Shown here in pieces: positions 1-8,438 of a stretch of DNA of 34,013 nucleotides; position 1 is the first letter of the stretch, and each line of letters opens with the position of its first letter. The position numbers and the translations under genes were made by a program. Source of the DNA: an uncultured Woeseia sp. (GTDB lineage: Bacteria > Pseudomonadota > Gammaproteobacteria > Steroidobacterales > Woeseiaceae); NCBI GenBank assembly GCA_913031125.1, contig CAJWFK010000028.1:1-34013 (forward strand), in the 5' to 3' direction. The notes under the pieces were generated by a model. That model had not been told where the DNA came from. It ran no database searches and worked only from the letters and a program-made list of their open reading frames with translations.

Positions 1-77
1 TGGTCGGAGTGAGAAGATTTGAACTTCCGGCCCCTGCCTCCCGAAGACAGTGCTCTACCAGGCTGAGCTACACCCCG
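1..77 (-). tRNA. tRNA-Pro (anticodon CGG)
   Basis: The minus strand folds as a complete cloverleaf. The 7-bp acceptor stem is CGGGGTG/CACTCCG with one G-T pair. The anticodon stem CTGTC/GGCAG encloses the loop TTCGGGA, giving anticodon CGG. The discriminator A and an encoded CCA end lie exactly at the window edge, so the mature gene is just contained. It reads leftwards out of the window. No promoter was assigned in the A/T-rich stretch to its right. Confidence 0.95.
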
Positions 78-413
78 AATAATATTATCAATAAGTTATG
101 TTAGATTTATCGAATATATATTAACTAATTCGTTTGAATTTAGTTCCTTTTACTTCCAGTAATCAACATGGCACTGTTTCGGGACAGTGCGCTACTAAGG
201 TATCAAGTAACTCAGATCATATAGTCAAGTAATCCATTCGGCAATCAAAGTTATAGCTGTTAAAAAGCATTGCTTTGGTCGAAAGGTGGTAATTATAGAA
301 TTGGGAATATGCTGTTTGTTAACTCGTTCAATTTGCGGATTCTCAAGTTATACTAACCCTGACATACAGTCTAAAATCACCTGGATAAAATAATCAGAAA
401 GTAAGGATCAATT
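78..413. other. Intergenic region, no gene seen
   Basis: This 336-nt A/T-rich stretch separates tRNA-Pro from the cupin gene. I see no coding frame of note. It holds a perfect 7-bp hairpin (GCACTGT / ACAGTGC, 6-nt loop) at 171-190, not followed by a T-run on either strand. A possible promoter for the cupin gene lies near 327-354 and a Shine-Dalgarno-like AAGGA at about 402-406. Confidence 0.6.
327..354 (+). promoter_or_regulatory. Possible sigma70 promoter for the cupin/oxidoreductase pair
   Basis: A good -10 hexamer TATACT (349-354) is preceded at 16 nt by a poor -35, TTCAAT (327-332). It lies about 60 nt upstream of the cupin start. The -10 alone is convincing; the -35 is weak, so an activator may be needed or the true promoter may lie elsewhere. 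Confidence 0.3.
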
Positions 414-902
414 ATGAGACATCTAAACAAAAAAGCGATTTTTGTTATCGGATTTATTGGCTGGAGCGCTGCTATGATAGTAATTGGTAGTACCATGCCT
501 CAATTCGGTATTTCCCACTCACTGGCAGCGACCACTGGCTCACTTGTTCGCTTGGATAGGGATCGCTTGTCAGGAAACAATCTTGGCGATTATGAGCCTT
601 ATAACCCAGATTTAGGCAATCTTATAGCTCGTGGACACGAGTATTTTTATAGCGAAGATGGAAATTTTGGAATTGGTGTTTGGGAAAGTAAGCCTGGTGA
701 GACAACTTATACCGATCTGGAGTATCACGAATTAATGTATGTCCTTGAAGGGCAACTCATCTTGACAGATGAACATGGAACGATTGGAACATATGGTGCG
801 GGCGAGGGCACTGTTTTAACTCCGGGTTGGACGGGAACTTTAGCGGTGCCCGACGGTGGTGTACGAAAGATTTGGGTTACCTATATGGGTGATAAGAAAT
901 AA
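414..902 (+). CDS. Exported cupin-domain protein
   Basis: A 162-aa protein with an N-terminal hydrophobic segment (about residues 8-27) that acts as a signal peptide or membrane anchor. It is followed by a single cupin barrel (about residues 65-155). The pattern YHELMYVLEG, then a glycine-rich turn and a C-terminal VRKIWV, resembles the Cupin_3/EutQ-like group (DUF861), which includes small-molecule enzymes and sensors. The start at 414 is supported by AAGGA about 8 nt upstream. The exported oxidoreductase gene follows after 61 nt on the same strand, so the two are probably co-transcribed and may act on the same periplasmic compound. The substrate is unknown. The cupin fold is fairly sure; any catalytic role is not. 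Confidence 0.75.
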   Translation: MRHLNKKAIFVIGFIGWSAAMIVIGSTMPQFGISHSLAATTGSLVRLDRDRLSGNNLGDYEPYNPDLGNLIARGHEYFYSEDGNFGIGVWESKPGETTYTDLEYHELMYVLEGQLILTDEHGTIGTYGAGEGTVLTPGWTGTLAVPDGGVRKIWVTYMGDKK

Positions 903-963
903 TCGAAATTTTTCAGATTGCCCGATATTGTAGGGTGGCCGATGTTTGGCGATAGGAGACCTT

Positions 964-2985
964 ATGTCTACGTTTAACGATCGTGATCTAGGGATGAGCC
1001 GGGATATTACCCGACGCGATTTCGTCAATGGTGTAGGTATTGCTGTCGGCAGTGCGTTGGCCGCACCCACTTTGCTTGCGGCACAGCATAAATTATCCAG
1101 TGTTGCATCCACAGCACAATACTATCCTCCAGCTCGTACTGGAATGCGTGGCAGCCATGAAGGGTCATTCGAGGTTGCCCACGCAATGCGTGATGGGAAT
1201 GCTTGGACTGATGCTTCTAATACGCGTGAGCACTATGACCTTGTAGTGATTGGTGGTGGGCTGAGTGGACTATCAGCGGCCTACTTCTTCCTTACTTCGG
1301 CAGGGTCAGGTGCACGTGTTCTGGTAATCGAAAATCACGACGATTTTGGTGGCCATGCTAAGCGTAATGAGATGAGTTACCAGGGACGTACGCTGATGCT
1401 GAATGGAGGAACTTCTTATCTGGAGTCTGTACGACAGTACAGTACGGTTTCCAGAACCCTGTTGGCTGCTATCGGTATTGACCTTGATAGTGCCATAGCC
1501 ACTAGTAAAGCCGGTATGGGATTCTACAAATCTCTCGGTCTTGAAAATGCCACATTCTTCGCGAAAGAAACCTTCGGTGAAGACAAATTGGTCAAGGGTA
1601 GGGTAGCAAGAGGGGGATCTGTTGGCGGTAGCAAAAGGACCGAATGGCTCGCAAAGACACCTCTCTCGATAGAAGCGCAGAGAGATATCGCTCGACTTTA
1701 TAATGACGATGCTAACTTGGACTATATGCCGGGATTATCGGATTGGCATAAGAAAGATCGTCTGGCCAGAATAAGTTATCGGGATTTTCTACTAGATTTT
1801 GCCAAAGTGCATGCAGATGTGATCCCGTTCTTTGATGATAGGCCAAAGGGTAGTTTCTGTGTTGGCATAGATGGCTATCCGGCCCTCTATGCGTGGGCCC
1901 AGGGGTATCCGGGTTTTCAGGGTATGACACTTGAACCTTTACCAAAAGTTGGCCCGCTGAGCCATATAGGTGGGGGACAACACGGTCGCGAGAGTGAATG
2001 GAATAGCGGGGATCACCTTTACCTTCCAGATGGCAACGCTACCGTGGCTCGACTACTGGTTCGGGCTATGATTCCAGATGCTCTGCCGGGAAAAACACTA
2101 GAAGACTCGATTACTTCGCGTCTTAGATACGATCGGATCGATCGGCCGGACTCTGATGCCCGAATTCGCCTCAATAGCACCGCTGTCTCGGTTCGCCACT
2201 TAGGGGATCCTGATGTGGCTCGAGAAGTTGAGGTCACTTATGTGCGTGAGGGTAAGGCGGAGAAGGTGCGGGCTGATCATTGTGTAATGGCTTGCAATAA
2301 CGGGGTGATTCCACACCTCGTCCCAGAACTGTCGGGAGAACAGCGATCAGCGCTGATGTATGGGGTAAAAATGCCTCTTGTCTACACTAGTGTCTTAATA
2401 CGGCATTGGAAAGCTTTCACTAATCTGGGAATCTCAGGCGCACAAGCTCCGGGCATGTATCATACCGGGGTCCGCCTGGGTCGCTCGGTACAGTTTGGTG
2501 ACTACCAACCCTCCAGATCTCCGGAAGATCCGATGATTTTACGCATGACGAGAGTGCCATGCTCTCCAGGACTTCCGAAGAAAGAGCAGCATCGTCTAGG
2601 GCGTGCAGACCTCTTGGCTACAAGCTTTGGAACATTCGAACGTAACATTAGGGATCAACTCGGTCGCACGTTGGGAGATGGTGGGTTTGATCCGGCCCGG
2701 GACATCGAAGCAATTACAGTTAACCGCTGGCCCCATGGTTATTCGTATAGTTATGACACTTTGAACGATCCAATTGAGTGGGCATTATTTACACCTGATG
2801 ATCGGCCATGTGTGATTGGTAGGCGGCGATTTGGACGAATTTCTATTGCTAACTCTGATGCCGCAGCTTCAACTCATACCGATTCAGCTATAGATGAAGC
2901 GCACCGAGCAACGCGGGAACAACTATTAATTCGAAGCCTTGCTCGACGAAATAGGGCTAATCAGGAAGAACTGACAACTCGTTAG
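964..2985 (+). CDS. Tat-exported FAD-dependent oxidoreductase, spermidine-dehydrogenase-like
   Basis: A 673-aa flavoprotein. The N-terminus carries a twin-arginine signal (TRRDFVNGVG followed by an alanine-rich hydrophobic stretch), so it should be exported folded with its cofactor. After a YYPPARTGMRGSHEGSFEV-like segment comes the dinucleotide-binding motif DLVVIGGGLSGLSAAYFF (about residues 97-114). Further on come a DDFGGHAKRNE block and a C-terminal NSDAAAS...AIDEAHRA block. This layout matches the FAD/NAD(P)-binding family that includes Pseudomonas spermidine dehydrogenase SpdH. ATG 964 is chosen over an upstream TTG at 946 because AGGAGA lies 4 nt before it. Polyamine oxidation is the best guess, but the family is broad and the substrate cannot be read from sequence. 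The gene ends 14 nt from the convergent aldolase gene. Confidence 0.72.
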   Translation: MSTFNDRDLGMSRDITRRDFVNGVGIAVGSALAAPTLLAAQHKLSSVASTAQYYPPARTGMRGSHEGSFEVAHAMRDGNAWTDASNTREHYDLVVIGGGLSGLSAAYFFLTSAGSGARVLVIENHDDFGGHAKRNEMSYQGRTLMLNGGTSYLESVRQYSTVSRTLLAAIGIDLDSAIATSKAGMGFYKSLGLENATFFAKETFGEDKLVKGRVARGGSVGGSKRTEWLAKTPLSIEAQRDIARLYNDDANLDYMPGLSDWHKKDRLARISYRDFLLDFAKVHADVIPFFDDRPKGSFCVGIDGYPALYAWAQGYPGFQGMTLEPLPKVGPLSHIGGGQHGRESEWNSGDHLYLPDGNATVARLLVRAMIPDALPGKTLEDSITSRLRYDRIDRPDSDARIRLNSTAVSVRHLGDPDVAREVEVTYVREGKAEKVRADHCVMACNNGVIPHLVPELSGEQRSALMYGVKMPLVYTSVLIRHWKAFTNLGISGAQAPGMYHTGVRLGRSVQFGDYQPSRSPEDPMILRMTRVPCSPGLPKKEQHRLGRADLLATSFGTFERNIRDQLGRTLGDGGFDPARDIEAITVNRWPHGYSYSYDTLNDPIEWALFTPDDRPCVIGRRRFGRISIANSDAAASTHTDSAIDEAHRATREQLLIRSLARRNRANQEELTTR

Positions 2986-2999
2986 GTTATTCATAGCAC

Positions 3000-3668
3000 C
3001 TAGTCGTTGCGTTTATTTAGATATTTTTGCCGAGCTTCTATCAGGTCTTGTTGACGTCGCCGGACATTTTCTAGCTCATTATTATCGATAATTGATGGCT
3101 TACCGTTCTGGTGGGATTGCAGAAATACCTCTGAAAGCCATTCCAGTGTAATACAGCGTGTTAAGGCTTGTTCAATGGTATTTCCGATGGTCACTGCACC
3201 GTGATTCTGCATTAATGCTGCGTTTCGATTACGCAGTGTTTTTGTCACTATGTCTGCTAAGGCCGATGTCCCTAGAGTACGATATGGTGCTACTGGAACC
3301 GGACCACCGAGATCAGCAATTTGATAATGAATTGCTGGCAACTCGCTTAAGAGAGTGGAAACCGCAGTGGCATGTATCGAATGTGTATGAACAATTGCAG
3401 TAGTTTGTGGATAAGCGGCGTAAATAGCGAGGTGTAGTGGGGTTTCAGATGAAGATAGAAGATCTCCATCGATGATGTTCCCCTCTAGGTCAAGTACCAC
3501 GATATCTCTCGGCTCCATTTCGTTGTACGGACGGCCACTCGGGGTAATAACAACATGCTCTTCGACCTTTGTACTTACATTTCCTGACGTATTTACGACA
3601 AGGCCTGTCTCAAATAGTGTAAGTGCTGCTTTTGCTACCTGAGTGCGCGGTGTTTCGTAAAGTAGCAT
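3000..3668 (-). CDS. Class II aldolase, probable 5-methylthioribulose-1-phosphate / 5-deoxyribulose-1-phosphate aldolase
   Basis: A 222-aa class II aldolase/adducin-family enzyme. Visible motifs are the phosphate-loop TSGN (27-30), TPSG (42-45), the catalytic glutamate in SSETPLH (E75), and the zinc ligands H94 and H96 (HTH) and H156 (NHG). L-fuculose-1-phosphate aldolase, MtnB dehydratase and the DHAP-shunt aldolase Ald2/DrdA share this fold. Being last in an operon with MtnK and an MtnA-like isomerase, it most likely splits methylthioribulose-1-phosphate or 5-deoxyribulose-1-phosphate to dihydroxyacetone phosphate and an aldehyde. An MtnB role is less likely because no later methionine-salvage genes (mtnC, mtnD, mtnW) are in the cluster. 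The start has TAAGGA 9 nt upstream. The mtnA-like gene ends 50 nt upstream. Confidence 0.8.
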   Translation of the reverse strand: MLLYETPRTQVAKAALTLFETGLVVNTSGNVSTKVEEHVVITPSGRPYNEMEPRDIVVLDLEGNIIDGDLLSSSETPLHLAIYAAYPQTTAIVHTHSIHATAVSTLLSELPAIHYQIADLGGPVPVAPYRTLGTSALADIVTKTLRNRNAALMQNHGAVTIGNTIEQALTRCITLEWLSEVFLQSHQNGKPSIIDNNELENVRRRQQDLIEARQKYLNKRND

Positions 3669-3718
3669 TATCCTGGGTCCTTACTTGTGCTGTGTATGGC
3701 TGAGGGCGTCATTGTAGT

Positions 3719-4804
3719 CTACAAAATTGAATGACTGATGAAAGATGTCGCTTTTGCATAACAATTAATCTCTGAGGGTGCGAAAACGCCACGATCCGTC
3801 ACGATACGGTGTATCAATTCCGGCGGCGTTATGTCGAAGCTTGGATAGATTCCGCATACTCCTTCCGGGGCTACTCTTTCATTGCCAGAGTAAAGTAGGG
3901 CATCACCCGAGCGCTCTTCTATATCGATGTCGTTTTCGTTAGCGCTTTCAAGATCAGGTCCGGATTGACGAAGCACGTAGTAAGGAATGTTATGAGTATT
4001 AGCCGCGAGTGCATATTGATAGGTACCAATTTTGTTACAGATTGTTCCGTCCATACAAACGCGGTCTGCGGCAGTTATAAGTACATCAATATCACCACGG
4101 CGCATTAAAAAGCCGCCCATGCCATCGCTGATCAATGCGGTGTCGAATCCTGCTTGTTTCGCGCATAGGGAAGTGAGTCTCGCTCCCTGAAGGTACGGTC
4201 TTGTTTCACTACAAATAATCTTTAGATTTTTGCCCGCTTTTGCGGCTTCCATTAGCATGTATACATACGAACGATCTGGAAAACAATGCGTCAGAATTGT
4301 CGCGCCATCTTCGAGTAAGTAGGCGAGTCTCTGTCCGGTTTTCCAACCCTGTCGAGCAAGATCAGCCGCGGCTTGATTTACTGTCGCTAACATATATTTA
4401 GCCGGGTCAGACCCTGTTTCGATTGCTGTCTGAGCGGCTGCCACACATGCTGTCACCATCCGCCGCAAAGCGAGGCCTGTTGGACGGGTATCTATGAGGC
4501 GGAGTGCATTAGAGTTGATTTCAGCACCAACGTCCTGTTTTTTCTTTGGCAAGAGCGCTAGGCCATAGCCTGCTGCAATAGCAGACGTAAAGGCACCTTG
4601 GATCACCATGTTCTCAATAGCTACGGCTACATCTTCTGTTGAACGGCATTCAATGTGTTCTTCCGCATGAGGCAATTTGCGGCGATCTAATATTCTGACT
4701 ATTCCTTCATCCCATTCCACCATGCCTGAGCGACGGATCAACAAGGGAAGCTCACTCTCCTGATAGATACCTTCTAAGCCTAAACTGGTGGAAGGTTGAT
4801 CCAT
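3719..4804 (-). CDS. mtnA: MtnA-like sugar-1-phosphate isomerase (methylthioribose-1-phosphate or 5-deoxyribose-1-phosphate)
   Basis: A 361-aa protein aligning by eye over its whole length with S-methyl-5-thioribose-1-phosphate isomerase of the eIF2B-alpha-like family. The expected catalytic cysteine is present in ILTHC (C174) and the aspartate in AADR (D247). RPT (107-109), ETRPYLQGARLT (200-211), NKIGTY (257-262) and FDITP near the C-terminus are also kept. However, the usual VRGAPAIG block reads VIQGAFTSA at 67-75, losing the Arg and Pro, and the usual CN after the catalytic Cys is CF. These changes suggest a divergent enzyme, perhaps with a preference for 5-deoxyribose-1-phosphate (DrdI-like). 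It begins 2 nt after mtnK stops, so translation is probably coupled. Role in the pathway is likely; exact substrate is open. Confidence 0.82.
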   Translation of the reverse strand: MDQPSTSLGLEGIYQESELPLLIRRSGMVEWDEGIVRILDRRKLPHAEEHIECRSTEDVAVAIENMVIQGAFTSAIAAGYGLALLPKKKQDVGAEINSNALRLIDTRPTGLALRRMVTACVAAAQTAIETGSDPAKYMLATVNQAAADLARQGWKTGQRLAYLLEDGATILTHCFPDRSYVYMLMEAAKAGKNLKIICSETRPYLQGARLTSLCAKQAGFDTALISDGMGGFLMRRGDIDVLITAADRVCMDGTICNKIGTYQYALAANTHNIPYYVLRQSGPDLESANENDIDIEERSGDALLYSGNERVAPEGVCGIYPSFDITPPELIHRIVTDRGVFAPSEINCYAKATSFISHSIL

Positions 4805-4806
4805 TG

Positions 4807-6084
4807 TTACTCTGGATCCCTTTTTCTTACATCCTGAGTAATTGCGACTACATCAGCCATACTCGAGTAGTCATTTCGGTGCAGGAGGAGTTTGCGTGCA
4901 AGGGCGATAACATGTTTTTCACATTTAGCGCGGAGATTAGGATCTGAAATTGTCTCCAGGTCTTCAACGTGGGCCGCACCAATGATCCGCCGCATCATCT
5001 TGGCCCCAGCAAATCCAATGGCATCTTGTAGCACCGTTTCCAGAAATCGGTTGAGGGCCTTTATGGACTCCTCCTGGTCTTGACGATGGATAACATTTTC
5101 AGGAAATAGGCCACCCGTCCTTTCAGTTTCCCAAAGCTTTCGGAATCGATGATCGAAAGCTCTCCACGTTGATTGTATTGTCGCAAGAATCCATTCTGAG
5201 TACATTGCGCGATCGTTTTCTTTTGAAATATGACCATTTTGCGCCATGTAGGCCAATAGGTAATTACCGATTAATGCGCCTATATCGAATCCCATTGGGC
5301 CATAAAAAGCGAACTCAGGATCGATAATGCGGGTATCAGTATCTGTAATCATGACTGAACCAGAATGCAGATCTCCATGGAGTAAAGCTTGGGAGCTATT
5401 CATAAAGATAGTTTTCATTTCATTAATACTGGTTTTAAGTTTGCTGTCCTGCCGAATAAGCGATACAGAATGATCTAACTGGGGGCTAGTCCACCGATTC
5501 AATTCAGCCTCATAGTACGGTTCTGTGAAAACGCGTGCCTCAGTGACTTCGCATAACGCACTGTTGCCTGAAAAAAGAGCTATATCAGCACGTTTTTCTG
5601 AGGCCTCCATAGAAAAATTAGAACTTTTGAACAATGTGTTTGCGAGAAAATGGCCTAGATCATCAGCAGCCCGCGAAAAAATTTCCCCCCTTACCAGGCC
5701 TTTACGGAGAACAATATGTGGTTCGAGGTATTCCATAATAATCAGGGCCATATCGTGATCAAAGTGTATGACCGCTGGTGTCATACCTGGCGCACGTTTT
5801 TCATGTCTTAATAGTGCTTCATGCTCGAAATAGGCCCGGGATAGCGGCAGCTGCCATTTTTCTCCCCGGGCCCTAATATATGGAAGCGCTTGTTTTGCAA
5901 TGACCGAATGGTGTTCGCTTTGTATATGGAATACTAAGTTAAGGTTTCCATCACCAATTTCGCTGATCTTCCACGTCTCAGTGTTTCCACCAAGTTTGGT
6001 ATGAACATCTTCAATTTCAGATAAATAATCTATCCCTGTACCGACGGATAGAGTTCGGTATTGATTGTTATTTTCAGGTATCAC
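4807..6084 (-). CDS. mtnK: S-methyl-5-thioribose kinase
   Basis: A 425-aa kinase of the aminoglycoside-phosphotransferase/protein-kinase-like fold. Hallmarks of MtnK are clear: glycine-rich nucleotide loop GDGNLNLVF (44-52), KQALPYIR with the ATP lysine, catalytic loop HGDLHSGS (about 235-242), and the metal site in IDPEFAFYGPMGFDIGA (about 250-266). It phosphorylates C1 of 5-methylthioribose in the cytoplasm and probably also accepts 5-deoxyribose. It starts with GTG overlapping the TGA stop of the TRAP-binding protein gene (GTGA), showing tight translational coupling with the importer. The motifs look canonical, which anchors the assignment of the entire operon. Length is normal for the family (about 400 aa). 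Confidence 0.92.
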   Translation of the reverse strand: MIPENNNQYRTLSVGTGIDYLSEIEDVHTKLGGNTETWKISEIGDGNLNLVFHIQSEHHSVIAKQALPYIRARGEKWQLPLSRAYFEHEALLRHEKRAPGMTPAVIHFDHDMALIIMEYLEPHIVLRKGLVRGEIFSRAADDLGHFLANTLFKSSNFSMEASEKRADIALFSGNSALCEVTEARVFTEPYYEAELNRWTSPQLDHSVSLIRQDSKLKTSINEMKTIFMNSSQALLHGDLHSGSVMITDTDTRIIDPEFAFYGPMGFDIGALIGNYLLAYMAQNGHISKENDRAMYSEWILATIQSTWRAFDHRFRKLWETERTGGLFPENVIHRQDQEESIKALNRFLETVLQDAIGFAGAKMMRRIIGAAHVEDLETISDPNLRAKCEKHVIALARKLLLHRNDYSSMADVVAITQDVRKRDPE

Positions 6085-7133
6085 TCGATTATCTTATTTA
6101 GTTTTGATTCACAAGAATTCACAGCCATGTCCAGACGAGTTAACCAAATATCATCGTATGTGTTTGTGTACCAGTCACGCATACCTTTGACGGCATTTCT
6201 AAACATTTGTTGTTCTCGTGAGTCTGGCACGATAATTGTTCCACCGGATTGTTCGAATACTTCGTAGGATTCAGCTTCCCACCGCTTAATTGAATTGCGG
6301 GTCGTTGTTTTAAGCCTTTGAAACCCTTCCAGCAGCAGGTCCTGATATTCTGGGGATAACTCTTTCCAGCTATTTTCTGAATACCACCATAATCCTCCCA
6401 TATACGCATGGCCATCGAGAGTGACAAACTTGATCTGTTCATGCAATTGCATGCTGACGATGTCGTGGATACCATTTTTTGTCCCATCGACGACCCCTGT
6501 TGCTAAGGCTGTGTAGACCTCTGACCAGGATATTGGTGTCGGATTGCCGCCGAGTTGTCGAACCAACTCTTGTTGTAGCGGCGCCGTTATAGTGCGAATT
6601 TTTTGGTTCTTTATATCTTGCGGAGTCCGAATTTCTATTTTGGTGCTCGCGAAGTTACGCCAACCGCCAGTGTTTGAGACTGTCATCAGGCGTATACCGA
6701 GGTTAGCATCCAGAATCGTGTTATTTAGTTCCTCTACAATCGGTCCATCTAGGACACATTCCGCTACGTCGTCATCACGAAAAGCATAGGGTAAATCTAA
6801 GACCTGTGCTGGCCCAAAAACACTGCCAAATCCCCCTGTAGTAAACATAAATACTTGCAGCACACCTGATTGAAGTGCTTCTAGACACTCACGTTCGGTA
6901 GAACAAAATTGGCCCGATGGATACAGTTCTACTATAAGGTTGCCTTGACTTTTTTCTTCCACATAATGTTTTAGTGCCAGTGCGCCGTCATAGTCTTCGT
7001 CTTCTGAGGAACCGAGTAGCGAAACTCTGATTGTCTGTCCGGTCTTCGATACGTTTGCTGTAAAAAATATACCGAGAAAACAGGCGATCGAAATTAGGAT
7101 GAACATTCCCCTCAGTAGATTTCTTCTTTCCAT
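6081..7133 (-). CDS. dctP: TRAP transporter substrate-binding protein (DctP family)
   Basis: A 350-aa periplasmic solute-binding protein. An arginine-rich start (MERRNLLRG) and a hydrophobic stretch (about 10-28) form a signal peptide or anchor. The body has DctP hallmarks: LYPSGQF, a KIRTITAPLQ segment holding the conserved ligand-carboxylate arginine position, and GVVDGTKNGI. ATG 7133 is chosen over the longer frame from 7157 because it has AGGA 8 nt upstream and gives a proper signal peptide; it lies 10 nt past the dctM stop. TRAP receptors usually bind organic acids, but some bind sugars and other polar ligands. In this operon the inferred ligand is methylthioribose, 5-deoxyribose or the intact nucleoside. 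The ligand cannot be proved from sequence. Confidence 0.85.
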   Translation of the reverse strand: MERRNLLRGMFILISIACFLGIFFTANVSKTGQTIRVSLLGSSEDEDYDGALALKHYVEEKSQGNLIVELYPSGQFCSTERECLEALQSGVLQVFMFTTGGFGSVFGPAQVLDLPYAFRDDDVAECVLDGPIVEELNNTILDANLGIRLMTVSNTGGWRNFASTKIEIRTPQDIKNQKIRTITAPLQQELVRQLGGNPTPISWSEVYTALATGVVDGTKNGIHDIVSMQLHEQIKFVTLDGHAYMGGLWWYSENSWKELSPEYQDLLLEGFQRLKTTTRNSIKRWEAESYEVFEQSGGTIIVPDSREQQMFRNAVKGMRDWYTNTYDDIWLTRLDMAVNSCESKLNKIIE

Positions 7134-7143
7134 GAGTTCGATC

Positions 7144-8430
7144 CTAAACAAAGCCAAGTATGCGAGGTAAGGCTAACGACAGTGCTGGAAAATAGGTGAT
7201 CAGGAAAATCACTAATATTTCGATTGCTAGGAATGGAATCATTTGCCATGCAATAGTCTCCACTCGCTCTCGGGAAACCTCGGCACTAACAAATAAAACT
7301 AGACCCATCGGGGGTGTCGCGAGTCCTACTGTCACGTTAACGCACATAACAACCGCAAAATGCATCGGATGTATACCTAAGTCGATAAACATTGGTCCCA
7401 GCACTGGTCCCAACACCAATATGGCGGGACCAGCATCGAGAAACATGCCAATGATGAGAAGCACTATATTGAGAATTAGGAGTAGTAAGAGAACATTATT
7501 AGTAATCTCTAACATACTTTCACCGATGATAGCGGCAAGCCCAGAAACGGTGATGATCCATGCAAACGTAACTGATGCTCCTACGAGCAACAGAATAGTT
7601 CCGGACTGTACTGCTGACGAAATGAAAACTGGTAACAATTGTCGTATTTTTAAAGAACGCAGATAAAAAATGGTGATTAGGATTGCGTATGCTGCTGCCA
7701 CGGCGGCAGCTTCTGTTGGCGTGAATAGCCCGCCAAATATACCTCCAAGAAGGATTATTGGAGTTAATAAAGCGGGCCCCGTGCGGCGCAAGGCGATACC
7801 TCTTTCGCGCCACGTAGCGCGCTGATTAGCTATAGGATATTCTCGCTTTCTTGCGAGATAAGTTGTTACAAGCATTAGCCCGATAGCGACTAAAAGGCCA
7901 GGTACAAGCCCTGCTGCGAATAGGCCAGCGACTGAGACATTCATGATGAATGCATAAAGGATCATAATTCCGGACGGGGGAATAATGGGACCGATGACCG
8001 ATGATGCAGAAGTGATTGCTGCCGAGAAGGAACGGTCATAACCAGCTTTTTCCATAGCAGGAATGAATATCTTCCCGAGCGCTGAAGCGTCGGCTACAGC
8101 GGATCCGGAAAGGCCTGCAAATAGAAGTGAAGAGCAGATATTTACATGAGCTAACCCACCGCGAACGTGTCCTATAAGTGATTGGCTGAAGTTGACAATG
8201 GACTTGGTAATACCGCCCGTATTCATGATTTGTCCGGCTAATATAAAAAATGGCAATGCCATCAAAGGAAACGAATCCATCCCGTTGTATAGGCGAGATA
8301 GTAGTGCTTTATAAAAAACGGGTTCGCCATTCAGGGCCAGACTTAACCCTGGGCCTAATAACAACGCGAAGACGACTGGTGCGCCGGCCGCCAGAAGGAA
8401 AATAAATAGCCAAAAGTATGACAACGACAT
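7144..8430 (-). CDS. dctM: TRAP transporter large permease (DctM family)
   Basis: A 428-aa integral membrane protein with about a dozen hydrophobic segments. Motifs typical of the DctM/ion-transporter fold are seen: LPFFILAGQIMNTGGI, LFAGLSGSAVADASALG, IPPSGIMILYAF, FTPTEAAAVAAAYA, and a C-terminal TPPMGLVLFVSA. It forms the sodium-coupled transport channel with DctQ and receives substrate from DctP. Start ATG 8430 lies 8 nt after the dctQ stop and the gene ends 10 nt before the chosen dctP start, so all three subunits are contiguous. The order Q-M-P is a normal TRAP arrangement. Length is typical of DctM (about 425-430 aa). Confidence 0.92.
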   Translation of the reverse strand: MSLSYFWLFIFLLAAGAPVVFALLLGPGLSLALNGEPVFYKALLSRLYNGMDSFPLMALPFFILAGQIMNTGGITKSIVNFSQSLIGHVRGGLAHVNICSSLLFAGLSGSAVADASALGKIFIPAMEKAGYDRSFSAAITSASSVIGPIIPPSGIMILYAFIMNVSVAGLFAAGLVPGLLVAIGLMLVTTYLARKREYPIANQRATWRERGIALRRTGPALLTPIILLGGIFGGLFTPTEAAAVAAAYAILITIFYLRSLKIRQLLPVFISSAVQSGTILLLVGASVTFAWIITVSGLAAIIGESMLEITNNVLLLLLILNIVLLIIGMFLDAGPAILVLGPVLGPMFIDLGIHPMHFAVVMCVNVTVGLATPPMGLVLFVSAEVSRERVETIAWQMIPFLAIEILVIFLITYFPALSLALPRILGFV

Positions 8431-8438
8431 CGGGTTAC

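Noticed and set aside
171-190. Perfect 7-bp hairpin in the tRNA-Pro/cupin intergenic region as a terminator
   Set aside because: No T-run follows on either strand, and it lies upstream of both flanking genes, so it would end no known transcript.
3000-3668. Reading the class II aldolase as MtnB of the full methionine salvage pathway
   Set aside because: No mtnC, mtnD, mtnW or mtnX partner is nearby; the kinase-isomerase-aldolase trio fits the DHAP-type shunt better, although MtnB cannot be fully excluded.
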